NCBI GenBank assembly: GCA_002700365.1
Contig: PADB01000010.1
Coordinates: 792,504 to 856,503 of the forward strand
Direction: 5' to 3'
Source: Kordiimonas sp.
Lineage (GTDB): Bacteria > Pseudomonadota > Alphaproteobacteria > Sphingomonadales > Emcibacteraceae
Length of the DNA stretch: 64,000 nucleotides
A program made the translations under genes and the position numbers. The notes beneath the pieces were generated by a model. The model saw nothing but the letters and a program-made list of their open reading frames with translations. It did no database searches and was not told the origin of the DNA. Below, piece after piece: positions 8,868 through 16,500 of this stretch (its first letter is position 1; each line of letters opens with the position of its first letter).

Positions 8868-8898
8868 GCGGGCACCCCTGAGGGACTGGGGTGCCCGC
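8868..8898 (-). terminator. GC-rich hairpin just after amtB
   Basis: Perfect 11-bp stem GCGGGCACCCC (8868-8878) and GGGGTGCCCGC (8888-8898), loop of 9. On the minus strand it is followed by CTTTTCC, a weak T-run. It lies 72 bases beyond the amtB stop, so it is the first 3' structure of the glnK-amtB transcript. Confidence 0.65.
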
Positions 8899-8969
8899 TA
8901 GTCTGGAAGAAAGCCGCCACTTCAATGACCACGTCACGCTTTCTTCCTCGTTAGCGCACGGGAACGCTG

Positions 8970-10307
8970 TTAGAGTTTTTGCGAACCGTGACCGAATTCA
9001 GGATATGCTTCCATACCCAGTTCGGACAGGTCACCGCCTTTTTCTTCTTCTTCCTCGCTGATACGAATGCCCACTGTAACTTTCAGGATCATCCAGGCGA
9101 TGAAGCTTAAGACAACAACAAAGGCACCAATTGAGGCAACACCGATAAACTGTGTCACAAAGCTTGTGCCGTCATTTGTCAACGGTACAGCCATTGTGCC
9201 CCAGATACCGCACACCAGGTGTACAGAGATGGCACCGACAACATCATCAATTTTCAGTTTGTCGAAGAACGGTACGGCAAACACAACCAGCACACCACCG
9301 ATCGCACCGATGATAATTGCTTCACCGATCGTAGGCGTCAAAGGCTCAGCCGTAATAGACACCAGACCAGCCAGGGCACCGTTCAGGGCCATTGTCAGGT
9401 CGACTTTCTTGTAGATCAGTTTTGTCGCGGCGATAGCTGCAACAACACCACCGGCTGCCGCCATATTTGTATTGGCAAAGATCTGTGAAACAGCAACCGC
9501 ATCGATTGCAGAACCCAGTGCCAACTGTGACGCGCCGTTAAAGCCGAACCAACCCAACCACAGGATGAAAGTCCCTAATGTAGCGAGAGGCATAGATGAA
9601 CCCGGAATTGGGCGTACGGAACCGTCAGCGGCATATTTACCTTTACGGGCACCCAGCAGAACCGCACCTACTAAAGCAGCCCAGCCACCTGTAGAGTGAA
9701 CAATTGTAGAACCGGCAAAATCAGAAAAGCCCATTTCGCTTAACCAGCCGCCGCCCCACTGCCATGCGCCTTGAATTGGGTAAATCAGACCCGTCAGGAC
9801 AATAACAAACAGGAAGAAGGGGAACAATTTAATACGTTCCGCAACTGTACCGGATACGATAGAGGCCGCTGTTGCAACAAAGACCATCTGGAAGAACCAG
9901 TCAGAAGCTGATGCATAACCGCCTTCAACGTCAATCGCGTCTTGTGCTGCTGTCTCACCAGGTCCCCACAATGTGAAAGACCCGATCCAGCCAGCGTCAA
10001 CGCCGTCATACATCAGGTTATAACCCACAAGGTAATACAGAATACCAGCAATGGAATAGAGGCCGATATTTTTCAGACACATCGTTGATACGTTTTTCGT
10101 ACGGACAAGGCCTGCTTCCAGCATACAGAAACCTGCTGCCATCCACATCACCATGAACCCACCGATCAGGAACAACAGTGTATTGAATATATATTGTGTT
10201 TCGCTAGAGACCTCAGCAAAAGCCGGGGTCGACGCCCCCAGCGCAAGTGCCGTACCGCCAAGCAGCAGACCGCCGGGTTTTGCAATTTTATTTAACATCG
10301 TTTTCAT
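8970..10307 (-). CDS. amtB: Ammonium transporter AmtB with signal peptide
   Basis: Trimeric inner-membrane ammonium channel, 445 residues from the chosen start. The N-terminus (MKTMLNKIAKPGG, then a hydrophobic Gly/Leu/Ala run ending in TPAFA) is a cleavable signal peptide, as in E. coli AmtB. Eleven membrane segments follow, with FSDFAGSTIVHSTGGWAALV and the pore segment VVGAISVHLVCGIWG carrying the twin-His positions. The ATG at 10307 is preferred: AGGGTTAAGG lies just upstream and the encoded signal peptide is complete, whereas an upstream in-frame start at 10457 would run through glnK. It is 16 bases downstream of glnK. PII binding probably gates it when nitrogen is plentiful. Confidence 0.95.
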   Translation of the reverse strand: MKTMLNKIAKPGGLLLGGTALALGASTPAFAEVSSETQYIFNTLLFLIGGFMVMWMAAGFCMLEAGLVRTKNVSTMCLKNIGLYSIAGILYYLVGYNLMYDGVDAGWIGSFTLWGPGETAAQDAIDVEGGYASASDWFFQMVFVATAASIVSGTVAERIKLFPFFLFVIVLTGLIYPIQGAWQWGGGWLSEMGFSDFAGSTIVHSTGGWAALVGAVLLGARKGKYAADGSVRPIPGSSMPLATLGTFILWLGWFGFNGASQLALGSAIDAVAVSQIFANTNMAAAGGVVAAIAATKLIYKKVDLTMALNGALAGLVSITAEPLTPTIGEAIIIGAIGGVLVVFAVPFFDKLKIDDVVGAISVHLVCGIWGTMAVPLTNDGTSFVTQFIGVASIGAFVVVLSFIAWMILKVTVGIRISEEEEEKGGDLSELGMEAYPEFGHGSQKL

Positions 10308-10323
10308 TTTCCTTAACCCTTTC

Positions 10324-10662
10324 TTACAACGCTTCTGCGCCAGCTTCACCAGTACGAATACGCACGGCCTGCTGAACATCCAGTACAAAGATTTTCCCAT
10401 CACCGATTTGTCCGGTATGGGCGGCACTTTGTATTGCTTCAACAGCTTTATCCACAACAGAGTCCTCTGTTGCGAGTTCGATTTTTACCTTTGGCAGGAA
10501 ATGCACTTCATACTCTGCACCGCGATAAATCTCGGTCTGGCCTTTCTGTCGACCAAAGCCTTTGACTTCTGATACGGTAACCCCCTGCACACCAATGGCA
10601 GTTAAGGCTTCCCGAACGGCTTCAAGCTTGAATGGCTTAATTACGGCCGTAATCATTTTCAT
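10324..10662 (-). CDS. glnK: Nitrogen regulatory protein P-II
   Basis: Trimeric PII signal protein of 112 residues that senses ATP/ADP and 2-oxoglutarate and plugs AmtB. It begins with the canonical MKMITAVIKPFKLEAVREAL. The T-loop holds the uridylylation Tyr in IYRGAEYEV (about residue 51), and the C-terminal signature is GQIGDGKIFVLDVQQAVRIRTGE. GGAGG lies 9 bases before the ATG. Linkage to amtB favours the GlnK paralogue over GlnB. A sigma-54-type promoter lies 71-86 bases upstream, consistent with NtrC control under nitrogen limitation. Confidence 0.96.
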   Translation of the reverse strand: MKMITAVIKPFKLEAVREALTAIGVQGVTVSEVKGFGRQKGQTEIYRGAEYEVHFLPKVKIELATEDSVVDKAVEAIQSAAHTGQIGDGKIFVLDVQQAVRIRTGEAGAEAL

Positions 10663-10732
10663 GGGACTGTCCCTCCGTCAATTAAGTTACGGATGCCCGC
10701 CAGAGCGGCAGGCGATCTCCGACCCATAAGAC

Positions 10733-10748
10733 ATCAAGAACCGTGCCA
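10733..10748 (-). promoter_or_regulatory. Sigma-54-type promoter of glnK-amtB
   Basis: On the minus strand TGGCACG-GTTC-TTGAT. This fits TGGCAC-N5-TTGCW with one deviation at the -12 C. The expected transcription start is about 60 bases before the glnK ATG. A perfect inverted repeat about 100 bases further upstream could be the activator site. Confidence 0.75.
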
Positions 10749-10850
10749 GACTCCCAAAATACTCCTTAACCTATTGTTAATACTTGCCTAAATAACATTC
10801 AGATGGTTATTTGCAGCTACCTTAATCACGCCATATTGTTGATTAAAAAA

Positions 10851-10886
10851 TGTGCATAAATAAAAATTGTCTATTTTTTATGCACA
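10851..10886. promoter_or_regulatory. Inverted repeat upstream of the glnK promoter, candidate activator site
   Basis: TGTGCATAAA (10851-10860) and TTTATGCACA (10877-10886) form a perfect 10-bp inverted repeat separated by 16 A/T-rich bases. It is 103 bases upstream of the sigma-54-type promoter, a usual distance for an NtrC enhancer. The half-sites share TGCA with the NtrC consensus, but the spacing is longer than the standard site, so the assignment is tentative. Confidence 0.45.
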
Positions 10887-11015
10887 AAAACGAGTCATTT
10901 TTAAGCAGGCAGGCCCATATGCCATATCTTAATTAGGTGCTACACATTTCCCCGCCGAACACTATATTATGGATTATGATGAAAGGCGGTCGTCCTCTCC
11001 AAATTGCGGCAGAAA

Positions 11016-12260
11016 ATGACAAAGACACAAAACAGCATATCCGATTGCACACTTTTAATATCAGGGGCCGGCATGGCGGGCATGACGCTGGCTTATACCA
11101 TGGCCCAAGCCGGCCTAGATGTGGTCCTGGTCGACCAGACAGCCATTGCCGATACGCTTGACGATGGCTTTGATGGCCGCTCTTCAGCCATTGCCTATGC
11201 GCCGTATAAAATGTATCAGGCTCTGGGCCTCTGGGATCGTTACTTTGCCAGTACCGCCCAACCCATTAAGGAAATTCGCATTACCGATGGGCACTCGCCG
11301 CTGTTTCTGCATTTTGACCAACACGATGTCGGAGACGGCCCCATGGGGTATATGCTGGAAAACCGGCATATTCGCCGCGGCCTTTATGAGGCCTTAACCA
11401 CAGAAGACGACATCAAAGATAAAGTCAGAATTCTGGCCCCGCTGCATATTACAGACTTAAAGATAGACGGCGGCTATCACCGGGCAACGTTGTCTGATGG
11501 TCGGGCCATACGCGCGCGCCTTATTGTCAGTGCAGAGGGGCGCCGCTCCAGTCTCCGCAATTTACAAAATATCCGTCTGCATCAATGGGATTATAAACAA
11601 ACCGCGATTGTCACCACCGTCAAACACCAAAAATCCCACCATGGCATTGCCTATGAAAGATTTTATCCTGGCGGCCCCTTTGCCATCCTGCCCTTAAAGG
11701 GGCCCTATGCCTCCATTGTTTGGACGGAACCCACCGACCTTGCCGCAACGATTATGGGACTATCTGAAAAAGCCTTTAATGCGGAACTGAAAAAGAAATT
11801 CGGCGATTTTCTGGGACCTGTAAAATCACTGGAAAAACGATGGTCATATCCCCTAAGCCTGCAATTGGCAGAAACATACGTAGATGAACGGTTTTGTCTC
11901 ATTGCGGATGCGGCGCACGGCATACACCCCATTGCAGGGCAGGGTCTTAATCTCGGCTTGCGGGACATTGCGGCATTGGCCGAAGTGCTTATTGACTGTC
12001 ATCGGCGCGGGGGAGACATCGGCAATGCTGCTGTTTTATCGGAATATGCCCGTTGGCGGCGCATGGACAATCACCTCATGAGCCTGATTACAGATGCGCT
12101 CACCCGTCTATTTTCCAATGATGTTGTCCCTGTCCGGCTGGCGCGACAGTGGGGGCTGGGCCTTGTCGAAAAAATTCCCGGCCTAAAGCGGTTTTTTATT
12201 CATCATGCCCGTGGGACGGTCGGGACTTTGCCACGCCTGCTTGACGGGAAGCCCCTCTAA
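11016..12260 (+). CDS. FAD-dependent hydroxylase of the UbiH/COQ6 family
   Basis: Flavoprotein monooxygenase of 414 residues. The dinucleotide motif LISGAGMAGMTLAY lies near residues 14-27, the family's second FAD motif ADAAHGIHPIAGQGLNLGLRD near 295-315, and the central DG motif around SAEGRRSSLRN. Members hydroxylate the aromatic ring of ubiquinone precursors at the membrane. Alphaproteobacteria differ in which positions each homologue hydroxylates (UbiH, UbiF, UbiL, UbiM), so no symbol is given. I chose the ATG at 11016; a TTG at 11004 is in frame but has no better ribosome-binding site. It stands alone, convergent with the DUF971 gene. Confidence 0.88.
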   Translation: MTKTQNSISDCTLLISGAGMAGMTLAYTMAQAGLDVVLVDQTAIADTLDDGFDGRSSAIAYAPYKMYQALGLWDRYFASTAQPIKEIRITDGHSPLFLHFDQHDVGDGPMGYMLENRHIRRGLYEALTTEDDIKDKVRILAPLHITDLKIDGGYHRATLSDGRAIRARLIVSAEGRRSSLRNLQNIRLHQWDYKQTAIVTTVKHQKSHHGIAYERFYPGGPFAILPLKGPYASIVWTEPTDLAATIMGLSEKAFNAELKKKFGDFLGPVKSLEKRWSYPLSLQLAETYVDERFCLIADAAHGIHPIAGQGLNLGLRDIAALAEVLIDCHRRGGDIGNAAVLSEYARWRRMDNHLMSLITDALTRLFSNDVVPVRLARQWGLGLVEKIPGLKRFFIHHARGTVGTLPRLLDGKPL

Positions 12261-12347
12261 AGTACCACACTTGTCCGCTATGGCCAGAGGCCACAAATCC
12301 GGTAGATTCATGACCGCCCCGCAAACATCAGCGCCTGAAGGCGTTAC

Positions 12348-12725
12348 TTAGAACGCAAAATCGCGGCTTAATCCTTTTTCTTCCAGTGCCGCCAAATAAT
12401 CGGGCCAAATGCTGTCATAGCTGAGAGCCAAACGCTGTAGATTTTCCCACGTATAAAACCCGGTATCGTGACCATCGCTGAAGATAATCTGAATAGCATA
12501 ATTGCCAACAGGTTTTATGTCTGTAATCGTCACCATAGACTTGCCGCCCACAGTGACTTTTTCTTCTGCCCCATGACCCTGCACTTCCGCGCTGGGGCTT
12601 TCCACACGTAAATATTCTGCGGGATATTCAAAAATCAGCCCGCTTTTAAAGGTCACGGTTAAATTCTTCTTATCTTTCGACAAACGAATTTCTAACGGCG
12701 TTGGGTTTTTCGTTTCAAGTAGCAT
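12348..12725 (-). CDS. DUF971 family protein
   Basis: A 125-residue protein of the DUF971 family, the domain also found at the N-terminus of gamma-butyrobetaine hydroxylases. Markers are PLEIRLSKDKKNLTVTF, FEYPAEYLRVESPSAE, a VGNYAIQIIFSDGHDTGFYTWE core and a conserved Asp/His/Tyr-rich end. Related short proteins occur near Fe-S assembly genes in other bacteria, but the role is unsettled. The start codon overlaps the stop of the upstream Trm112-like gene by one base (TAATG), so translation is probably coupled. Confidence 0.88.
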   Translation of the reverse strand: MLLETKNPTPLEIRLSKDKKNLTVTFKSGLIFEYPAEYLRVESPSAEVQGHGAEEKVTVGGKSMVTITDIKPVGNYAIQIIFSDGHDTGFYTWENLQRLALSYDSIWPDYLAALEEKGLSRDFAF

Positions 12726-12955
12726 TAGTCTTTACCTTCCTGATCTTCCAAAGACCGCGCCTCTTCCACCAACATAATTGGAATACCGTCACGTATTGGG
12801 AACGCTAAACGCGCCTTATCGCTAATCAACTCCTGGGCGGCGGCATCATAGCGTAAAGTGGTTTTCGTCACCGGGCAGGCCAAAATGTCCAGCAAGCGCG
12901 CATCAATAGGTGTCACTGACGTTTCACGTCCTGCGTCTTGTTCTTTATCTGTCAT
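12725..12955 (-). CDS. Trm112/YcaR family small protein
   Basis: A 76-residue protein of the Trm112 family. It carries [17 protein letters not shown] and the C-terminal [18 protein letters not shown], with one Cys in place of the multi-Cys zinc site of eukaryotic relatives. In eukaryotes Trm112 activates methyltransferases; the bacterial short form is less well understood and often lies beside lpxK or kdsB, which are absent here. The first ~16 residues (acidic, Asp/Glu-rich) are likely flexible. It is cotranscribed with DUF971 and the upstream LON-domain gene, with a gap of 50 bases to the latter. Confidence 0.88.
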   Translation of the reverse strand: MTDKEQDAGRETSVTPIDARLLDILACPVTKTTLRYDAAAQELISDKARLAFPIRDGIPIMLVEEARSLEDQEGKD

Positions 12956-13005
12956 GTTCTTTATCCTCTCGGGAATAACTCTCCATAGCGGGACTTTTAT
13001 TTTCT

Positions 13006-13710
13006 CTAGTGAACAGGGGGCGTTGTCTGGTCATGATAATGCTGTCCCGCAATCGTCAGTTCCATAATTTTCATCAATAGGGAAAAGCGTTCTTCCAGAA
13101 CCGGCGCCTCTATAACCATTTGCTTTTCCGCCGGGGAAAGCGGACTGACCATGGCCACCACATTCAATAATTCTTCATCACCCGCATCGTCCAGCCCTTT
13201 CCAGTCTGCCCGCAGCCCGCTTTGTTCCAGAAAAACCTCTAACACGGACATTAACCGGGAACGGTCAAGCCGTTTATCGTCGTGTCCCCCCATACAATCA
13301 CCAGAAAAACGACTATAATCAACCTCGGCCAGCCTGAAGGAGGTATCAACTGTCACCTCTTTGACCACATCAAATCGCGATAATCCTGTCAGCACGATCA
13401 ACACACTATTATCCGGTCCCTGCGCCTGCTCTGTAATCATCCCAACGCAACCCGTCTTATATAATGGCCGCCCCCTTGTCGCGGTACCCAGGTTATCATC
13501 GCCTTCCGTTGCTTCTATTGGGGAGACATGTGGCTGGATCATACCGATTACGCCTTGATGCGCCCGTGCATAGTCCAGCATCTCCAGATAGCGCGGCTCA
13601 AAAATATTTAACGGCATCGTGCCCCGCGGCAACAGGAGTGCCCCCGTCAATGGAAAGAGCGGTAATGTCTGTGGCAATTGCCCCATAAAGACATCATTAA
13701 GTGTGGCCAT
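13006..13710 (-). CDS. LON peptidase substrate-binding domain protein
   Basis: A stand-alone Lon N-terminal (LAN) domain protein of 234 residues with no ATPase or protease part. The domain signature runs [30 protein letters not shown] (quoted in pieces: [15 protein letters not shown], then [14 protein letters not shown]), with [15 protein letters not shown] and a helical C-terminus ([22 protein letters not shown]). Such proteins are widespread in alphaproteobacteria and are presumed to bind misfolded or specific proteins. It follows the CnoX-like thioredoxin by 33 bases, which suggests a shared proteostasis role, though only by context. Confidence 0.9.
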   Translation of the reverse strand: MATLNDVFMGQLPQTLPLFPLTGALLLPRGTMPLNIFEPRYLEMLDYARAHQGVIGMIQPHVSPIEATEGDDNLGTATRGRPLYKTGCVGMITEQAQGPDNSVLIVLTGLSRFDVVKEVTVDTSFRLAEVDYSRFSGDCMGGHDDKRLDRSRLMSVLEVFLEQSGLRADWKGLDDAGDEELLNVVAMVSPLSPAEKQMVIEAPVLEERFSLLMKIMELTIAGQHYHDQTTPPVH

Positions 13711-13743
13711 CGGTCTTTCACAATCCTTAAAGTCTTGCGGTGT

Positions 13744-14691
13744 CTAGGAAAATAACATGCTCGAAAGTTGACGCCGGGCAGATACCGTAAACGGATCCAT
13801 TGGACCGGCCACCTCAAAGAACTGTAATAACTGTTTGCGGGCCTTGTCGTCTTCCCAACTGCGATCACGTCGTATGATTTCCAATAAATGGGTTGCGGCC
13901 TCTTCGCGCTGGTCCCCCGCCCACAGTACCAAAGCTAACTCAAATCGTGTTGCATGGTCATCTGCATCACGGGCCAGTTTTTCCAACATAGGCCCCGTCT
14001 CTCCCAACTGGCTGGCTTGTGTAGCCAGGTCCAGTGCAGCTTTCGCCCCGACTATTTCTGTGTGTTTGGCATGTTCTTCTGTAACGGCGTCCAGGATCTG
14101 CGCTGCCTGCTCAAGCTCGCCTAACTTAATAAAGCAATGAGCAACCCCCGCCATGGCGACCGCATTTTCTGCGCCTGACTGCACGACTTGGGCAAAGATT
14201 TGCAAGGCCTGTTGATATTCCCCCGCCTCAAATAATGTTTCTGCCTGTTCCAGTGCCGCAGAGATGGCCAGCCCCCCTTCGTCAGGTCCCGCAAGTTTGT
14301 CAATAAACGCCTGTAATTCAGTCTCGCTTATAGAACCGGTAAAACCGTCCACGGGTCGACCATCCACAAACGCAATAACCGTAGGTACGGAACGAACCTG
14401 CATTTGCGTCGCAAGCTGCTGATTCTCATCAACATTTATCTTCACAAGACAGACCCGTCCCGCCGCTTCAGTCACGACTTTCTCAAGAAGAGGCACCAAT
14501 GTTTTACAGGGCTCACACCACGTTGCCCAAAAATCAACAAGCACCGGCATCGTTTTCGACCGCTCGATGACATCTGCCATAAATGTTTCTATGGACCCAT
14601 CCTTGACCATAGGCAATTGTCCGCCCGCGCCGGCCATATCTGGTGATGGCGCAGGGTTACCTCCCTGCCCGACAATACCTATCTCATCCAT
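13744..14691 (-). CDS. cnoX: Thioredoxin-TPR protein, CnoX/YbbN-like
   Basis: A 315-residue cytoplasmic protein with a thioredoxin domain in residues ~25-135, then TPR-like helices. The active site reads WATWCEPCKTL near residue 57, so both Cys are present (CEPC). E. coli YbbN has lost redox activity at this site, so the protein here may act as both holdase and thioredoxin, as in Caulobacter CnoX. The cis-Pro is in VRSVPTVIAF. The TPR part includes EAGEYQQALQIFAQVV and KLGELEQAAQILDAV. The first 25 residues are Gly/Pro-rich and probably disordered. Family members hand oxidised clients to GroEL and DnaK. Confidence 0.88.
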   Translation of the reverse strand: MDEIGIVGQGGNPAPSPDMAGAGGQLPMVKDGSIETFMADVIERSKTMPVLVDFWATWCEPCKTLVPLLEKVVTEAAGRVCLVKINVDENQQLATQMQVRSVPTVIAFVDGRPVDGFTGSISETELQAFIDKLAGPDEGGLAISAALEQAETLFEAGEYQQALQIFAQVVQSGAENAVAMAGVAHCFIKLGELEQAAQILDAVTEEHAKHTEIVGAKAALDLATQASQLGETGPMLEKLARDADDHATRFELALVLWAGDQREEAATHLLEIIRRDRSWEDDKARKQLLQFFEVAGPMDPFTVSARRQLSSMLFS

Positions 14692-14949
14692 TAAACTATT
14701 GTCCTCATATTCTAAATCGCGTTACTTAAACTTTATTATTCAGCCTGTAGCGGTGCAGATAACACACAAATATTTTTCGGCCCTGCAGTCTGTTATGTAA
14801 TGTGGGGATGACAGCCTTAAAGTCAAAGTATTTCCCTCGTCATTTTTATACAATAGCACAAAGGCCCAATATGATTGACGTCGAAGATGTCTAAACAACA
14901 AACAGAAAACAGGATTTTATCATCTCTGCCATTTTTTAAAAAATTACAC

Positions 14950-14977
14950 TTGCATTGCCACATGTTTTAGCTAATAT
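14950..14977 (+). promoter_or_regulatory. Sigma-70-type promoter of tRNA-Gly
   Basis: TTGCAT (14950-14955), a 16-base spacer, then TAATAT (14972-14977), with the tRNA starting 36 bases later. The rest of the 321-base gap between the thioredoxin gene and the tRNA is A/T-rich and shows no other feature. Confidence 0.55.
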
Positions 14978-15012
14978 CCGCCGCAGCCATAACAGATGGC
15001 CTACCCTAGGAT

Positions 15013-15087
15013 GCGGGCGTAGCTCAGGGGTAGAGCACAACCTTGCCAAGGTTGGGGTCGTGAGTTCGAATCTCATCGCCCGCTCCA
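15013..15087 (+). tRNA. tRNA-Gly (anticodon GCC)
   Basis: Complete cloverleaf. The acceptor stem GCGGGCG (15013-15019) pairs with CGCCCGC (15077-15083). The anticodon stem CAACC (15038-15042) pairs with GGTTG (15050-15054) around loop TTGCCAA, giving anticodon GCC. The T-arm carries GTTCGAATC. The discriminator T is followed by an encoded CCA (15085-15087). GCC decodes GGC and GGU. Confidence 0.98.
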
Positions 15088-15126
15088 ATAAATAAGCCGC
15101 CGAATGATATTCGGCGGCTTATTTAT
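15088..15126 (+). terminator. Strong intrinsic terminator after tRNA-Gly
   Basis: A perfect 18-bp stem (15088-15105 with 15109-15126) with a 3-base loop GAT. The core is AAGCCGCCGAAT and its complement, followed by a T-rich tail (TTATTTATTTTC). It begins immediately after the encoded CCA. Confidence 0.92.
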
Positions 15127-15250
15127 TTTCTGAACATCCTGTAATCTTAATTCCCTTCCATATTTTCACTGGCCGCATAAGATAGGGGTCAGAACGAACG
15201 TAGAATTTCCATCAGGACACAAAGATCACAGACCGCAGGAGTTTCACCAT

Positions 15251-15628
15251 ATGCAAAAAGGTGCGCGTGCGCTTTGGTTGGCTTGCGGCATATTATCATT
15301 AGTTTGCGGTATAATCGGCATCGTCCTGCCGTTATTGCCAACAGTGCCTTTCATGATTCTTGCGGCTTATGCCTTTGCCCGGTCTTCGCCGCGGTTACAT
15401 AACTGGCTGATAAATCACCCCAGGTTCGGCCCACTGATATATAATTGGCAGCGTTATGGCGCGATCAGCCGGCGGACCAAAATCATTGCCGTCAGCGTAA
15501 TGGTCGCCATGTCCTGCTTGTCTTGGTGGCTTGATATCCCCTTATGGGCTTTGTTGATACAAACTGCCGTACTCTTCACCGTTGCCGTTTTCATCATCAC
15601 TCGCCCGGAACACGGCGCCGTTCCTTAA
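15251..15628 (+). CDS. YbaN/DUF454 family membrane protein
   Basis: A 125-residue inner-membrane protein of the DUF454 family. A first hairpin of membrane segments covers about residues 7-42, with the conserved GIIGIVLPLLPTVPFMILAA. A cytoplasmic loop then carries the family motif FARSSPRLHNWLINHPRFGP, followed by a second pair of segments (about 75-118). The function is unknown. It is monocistronic, downstream of tRNA-Gly and its terminator and upstream of the TetR-controlled accessory region. The 240 bases after it hold only the operator region described separately. Confidence 0.9.
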   Translation: MQKGARALWLACGILSLVCGIIGIVLPLLPTVPFMILAAYAFARSSPRLHNWLINHPRFGPLIYNWQRYGAISRRTKIIAVSVMVAMSCLSWWLDIPLWALLIQTAVLFTVAVFIITRPEHGAVP

Positions 15629-15813
15629 TTCCACCCTGCGGTATAATGTCCCTCACAAAAGGCCACAAAACCGTTTTTTAAATGACGGGCAGAGCACAAC
15701 CAGTGCCATAAACTTGTTCAACTATCATGAACAAAAGCCGCCCACCACATCCCATACTGCCGCAGCATGGAACCATACCTGCCATATAACGCCCTTGTGG
15801 AATCAGATTAGTC

Positions 15814-15861
15814 TTGACTGAACGTTCGGTCAGTGTTATTCCTGACCAATCGTTCAGTCAG
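15814..15861 (+). promoter_or_regulatory. Promoter with two TetR-type operators before TetR-1
   Basis: TTGACT (15814-15819), 17-base spacer, TATTCC (15837-15842). A near-perfect palindrome TGACTGAACGTTCGGTCA (15815-15832) overlaps the -35 and the spacer. A second one, CTGACCAATCGTTCAGTCAG (15842-15861), covers the likely start point and ends 8 bases before the TetR-1 ATG. The arrangement implies autorepression of the tetR-rdhA-like operon. Confidence 0.75.
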
Positions 15862-15869
15862 GGAAAGTC

Positions 15870-16490
15870 ATGACAACAGCAAACACAGCGACCACACCAC
15901 AAAACAATCGGGATGCGATTCTCACCGCAGCACTGGAACTTTTTTCACAAAAGGGTGTTGCTGGCAGTTCAATACGGCAAATTGCCCAACGTGCCGGCGT
16001 CTCATCAGCGCTAATCTTTCACCACTTTGAATCTAAAGAAGACCTGCTGCGAGAAGTCCTACAAAATAAGAATACCCTCTTGGACAATATTTTTACCCTG
16101 CTGCACGAGCCGAATCTCAATTCCACCGCTTTTGCTAATCGTTTTATTACTATTTATGTTGATGTCTTTAGGCCAGGAACGACAACGCACCAATTCTTCC
16201 GTCTCAGCATGGACATGAACAACACCACCTCTGACGTCGACCAGCTATTTTCGGAAATGAACAGCACCCTATCCCAGGCTATTGCAGACTTTCTTGAGCA
16301 ACAAAAAGATAAGGGGGCCCTGGCCGACAATATAAATACCTTACAAGCGGCGCAAAATTTCTTGGGCGGTTTTTTGTGGATACTCATCAATCATATGCAC
16401 TGCCGGGATGACTGGGCAACCGTTGTCAGGCCCTTAGCTGAAAGCCATGTTGCTTTCTGGCTCCATAGTATTAGTGCGCACACAGCCTAA
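15870..16490 (+). CDS. TetR-family regulator 1
   Basis: A 206-residue TetR/AcrR repressor. The HTH is residues ~14-60: DAILTAALELFSQKGVAGSS, IRQIAQRAGVSSALIFHHFE and SKEDLLREV. The all-helical ligand domain ends in GGFLWILINHMHC and an FWLHSI tail. It closely resembles TetR-2 and TetR-3 nearby in both the HTH (the FHHF/FHYY recognition segment) and the C-terminal motif, so the three are paralogues. It is preceded by two palindromes overlapping its own promoter and followed 10 bases later by an RdhA-like gene, which it most likely controls. The ligand is unknown; a hydrophobic small molecule is usual for the family. Confidence 0.92.
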   Translation: MTTANTATTPQNNRDAILTAALELFSQKGVAGSSIRQIAQRAGVSSALIFHHFESKEDLLREVLQNKNTLLDNIFTLLHEPNLNSTAFANRFITIYVDVFRPGTTTHQFFRLSMDMNNTTSDVDQLFSEMNSTLSQAIADFLEQQKDKGALADNINTLQAAQNFLGGFLWILINHMHCRDDWATVVRPLAESHVAFWLHSISAHTA

Positions 16491-16500
16491 GGAACCTCTT

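Noticed and set aside
15013-15126. tRNA-Gly as an integration site for a mobile element
   Set aside because: No integrase, direct repeat of the tRNA 3' end or recombinase is visible downstream; the tRNA is followed by its own terminator and a housekeeping-type gene.
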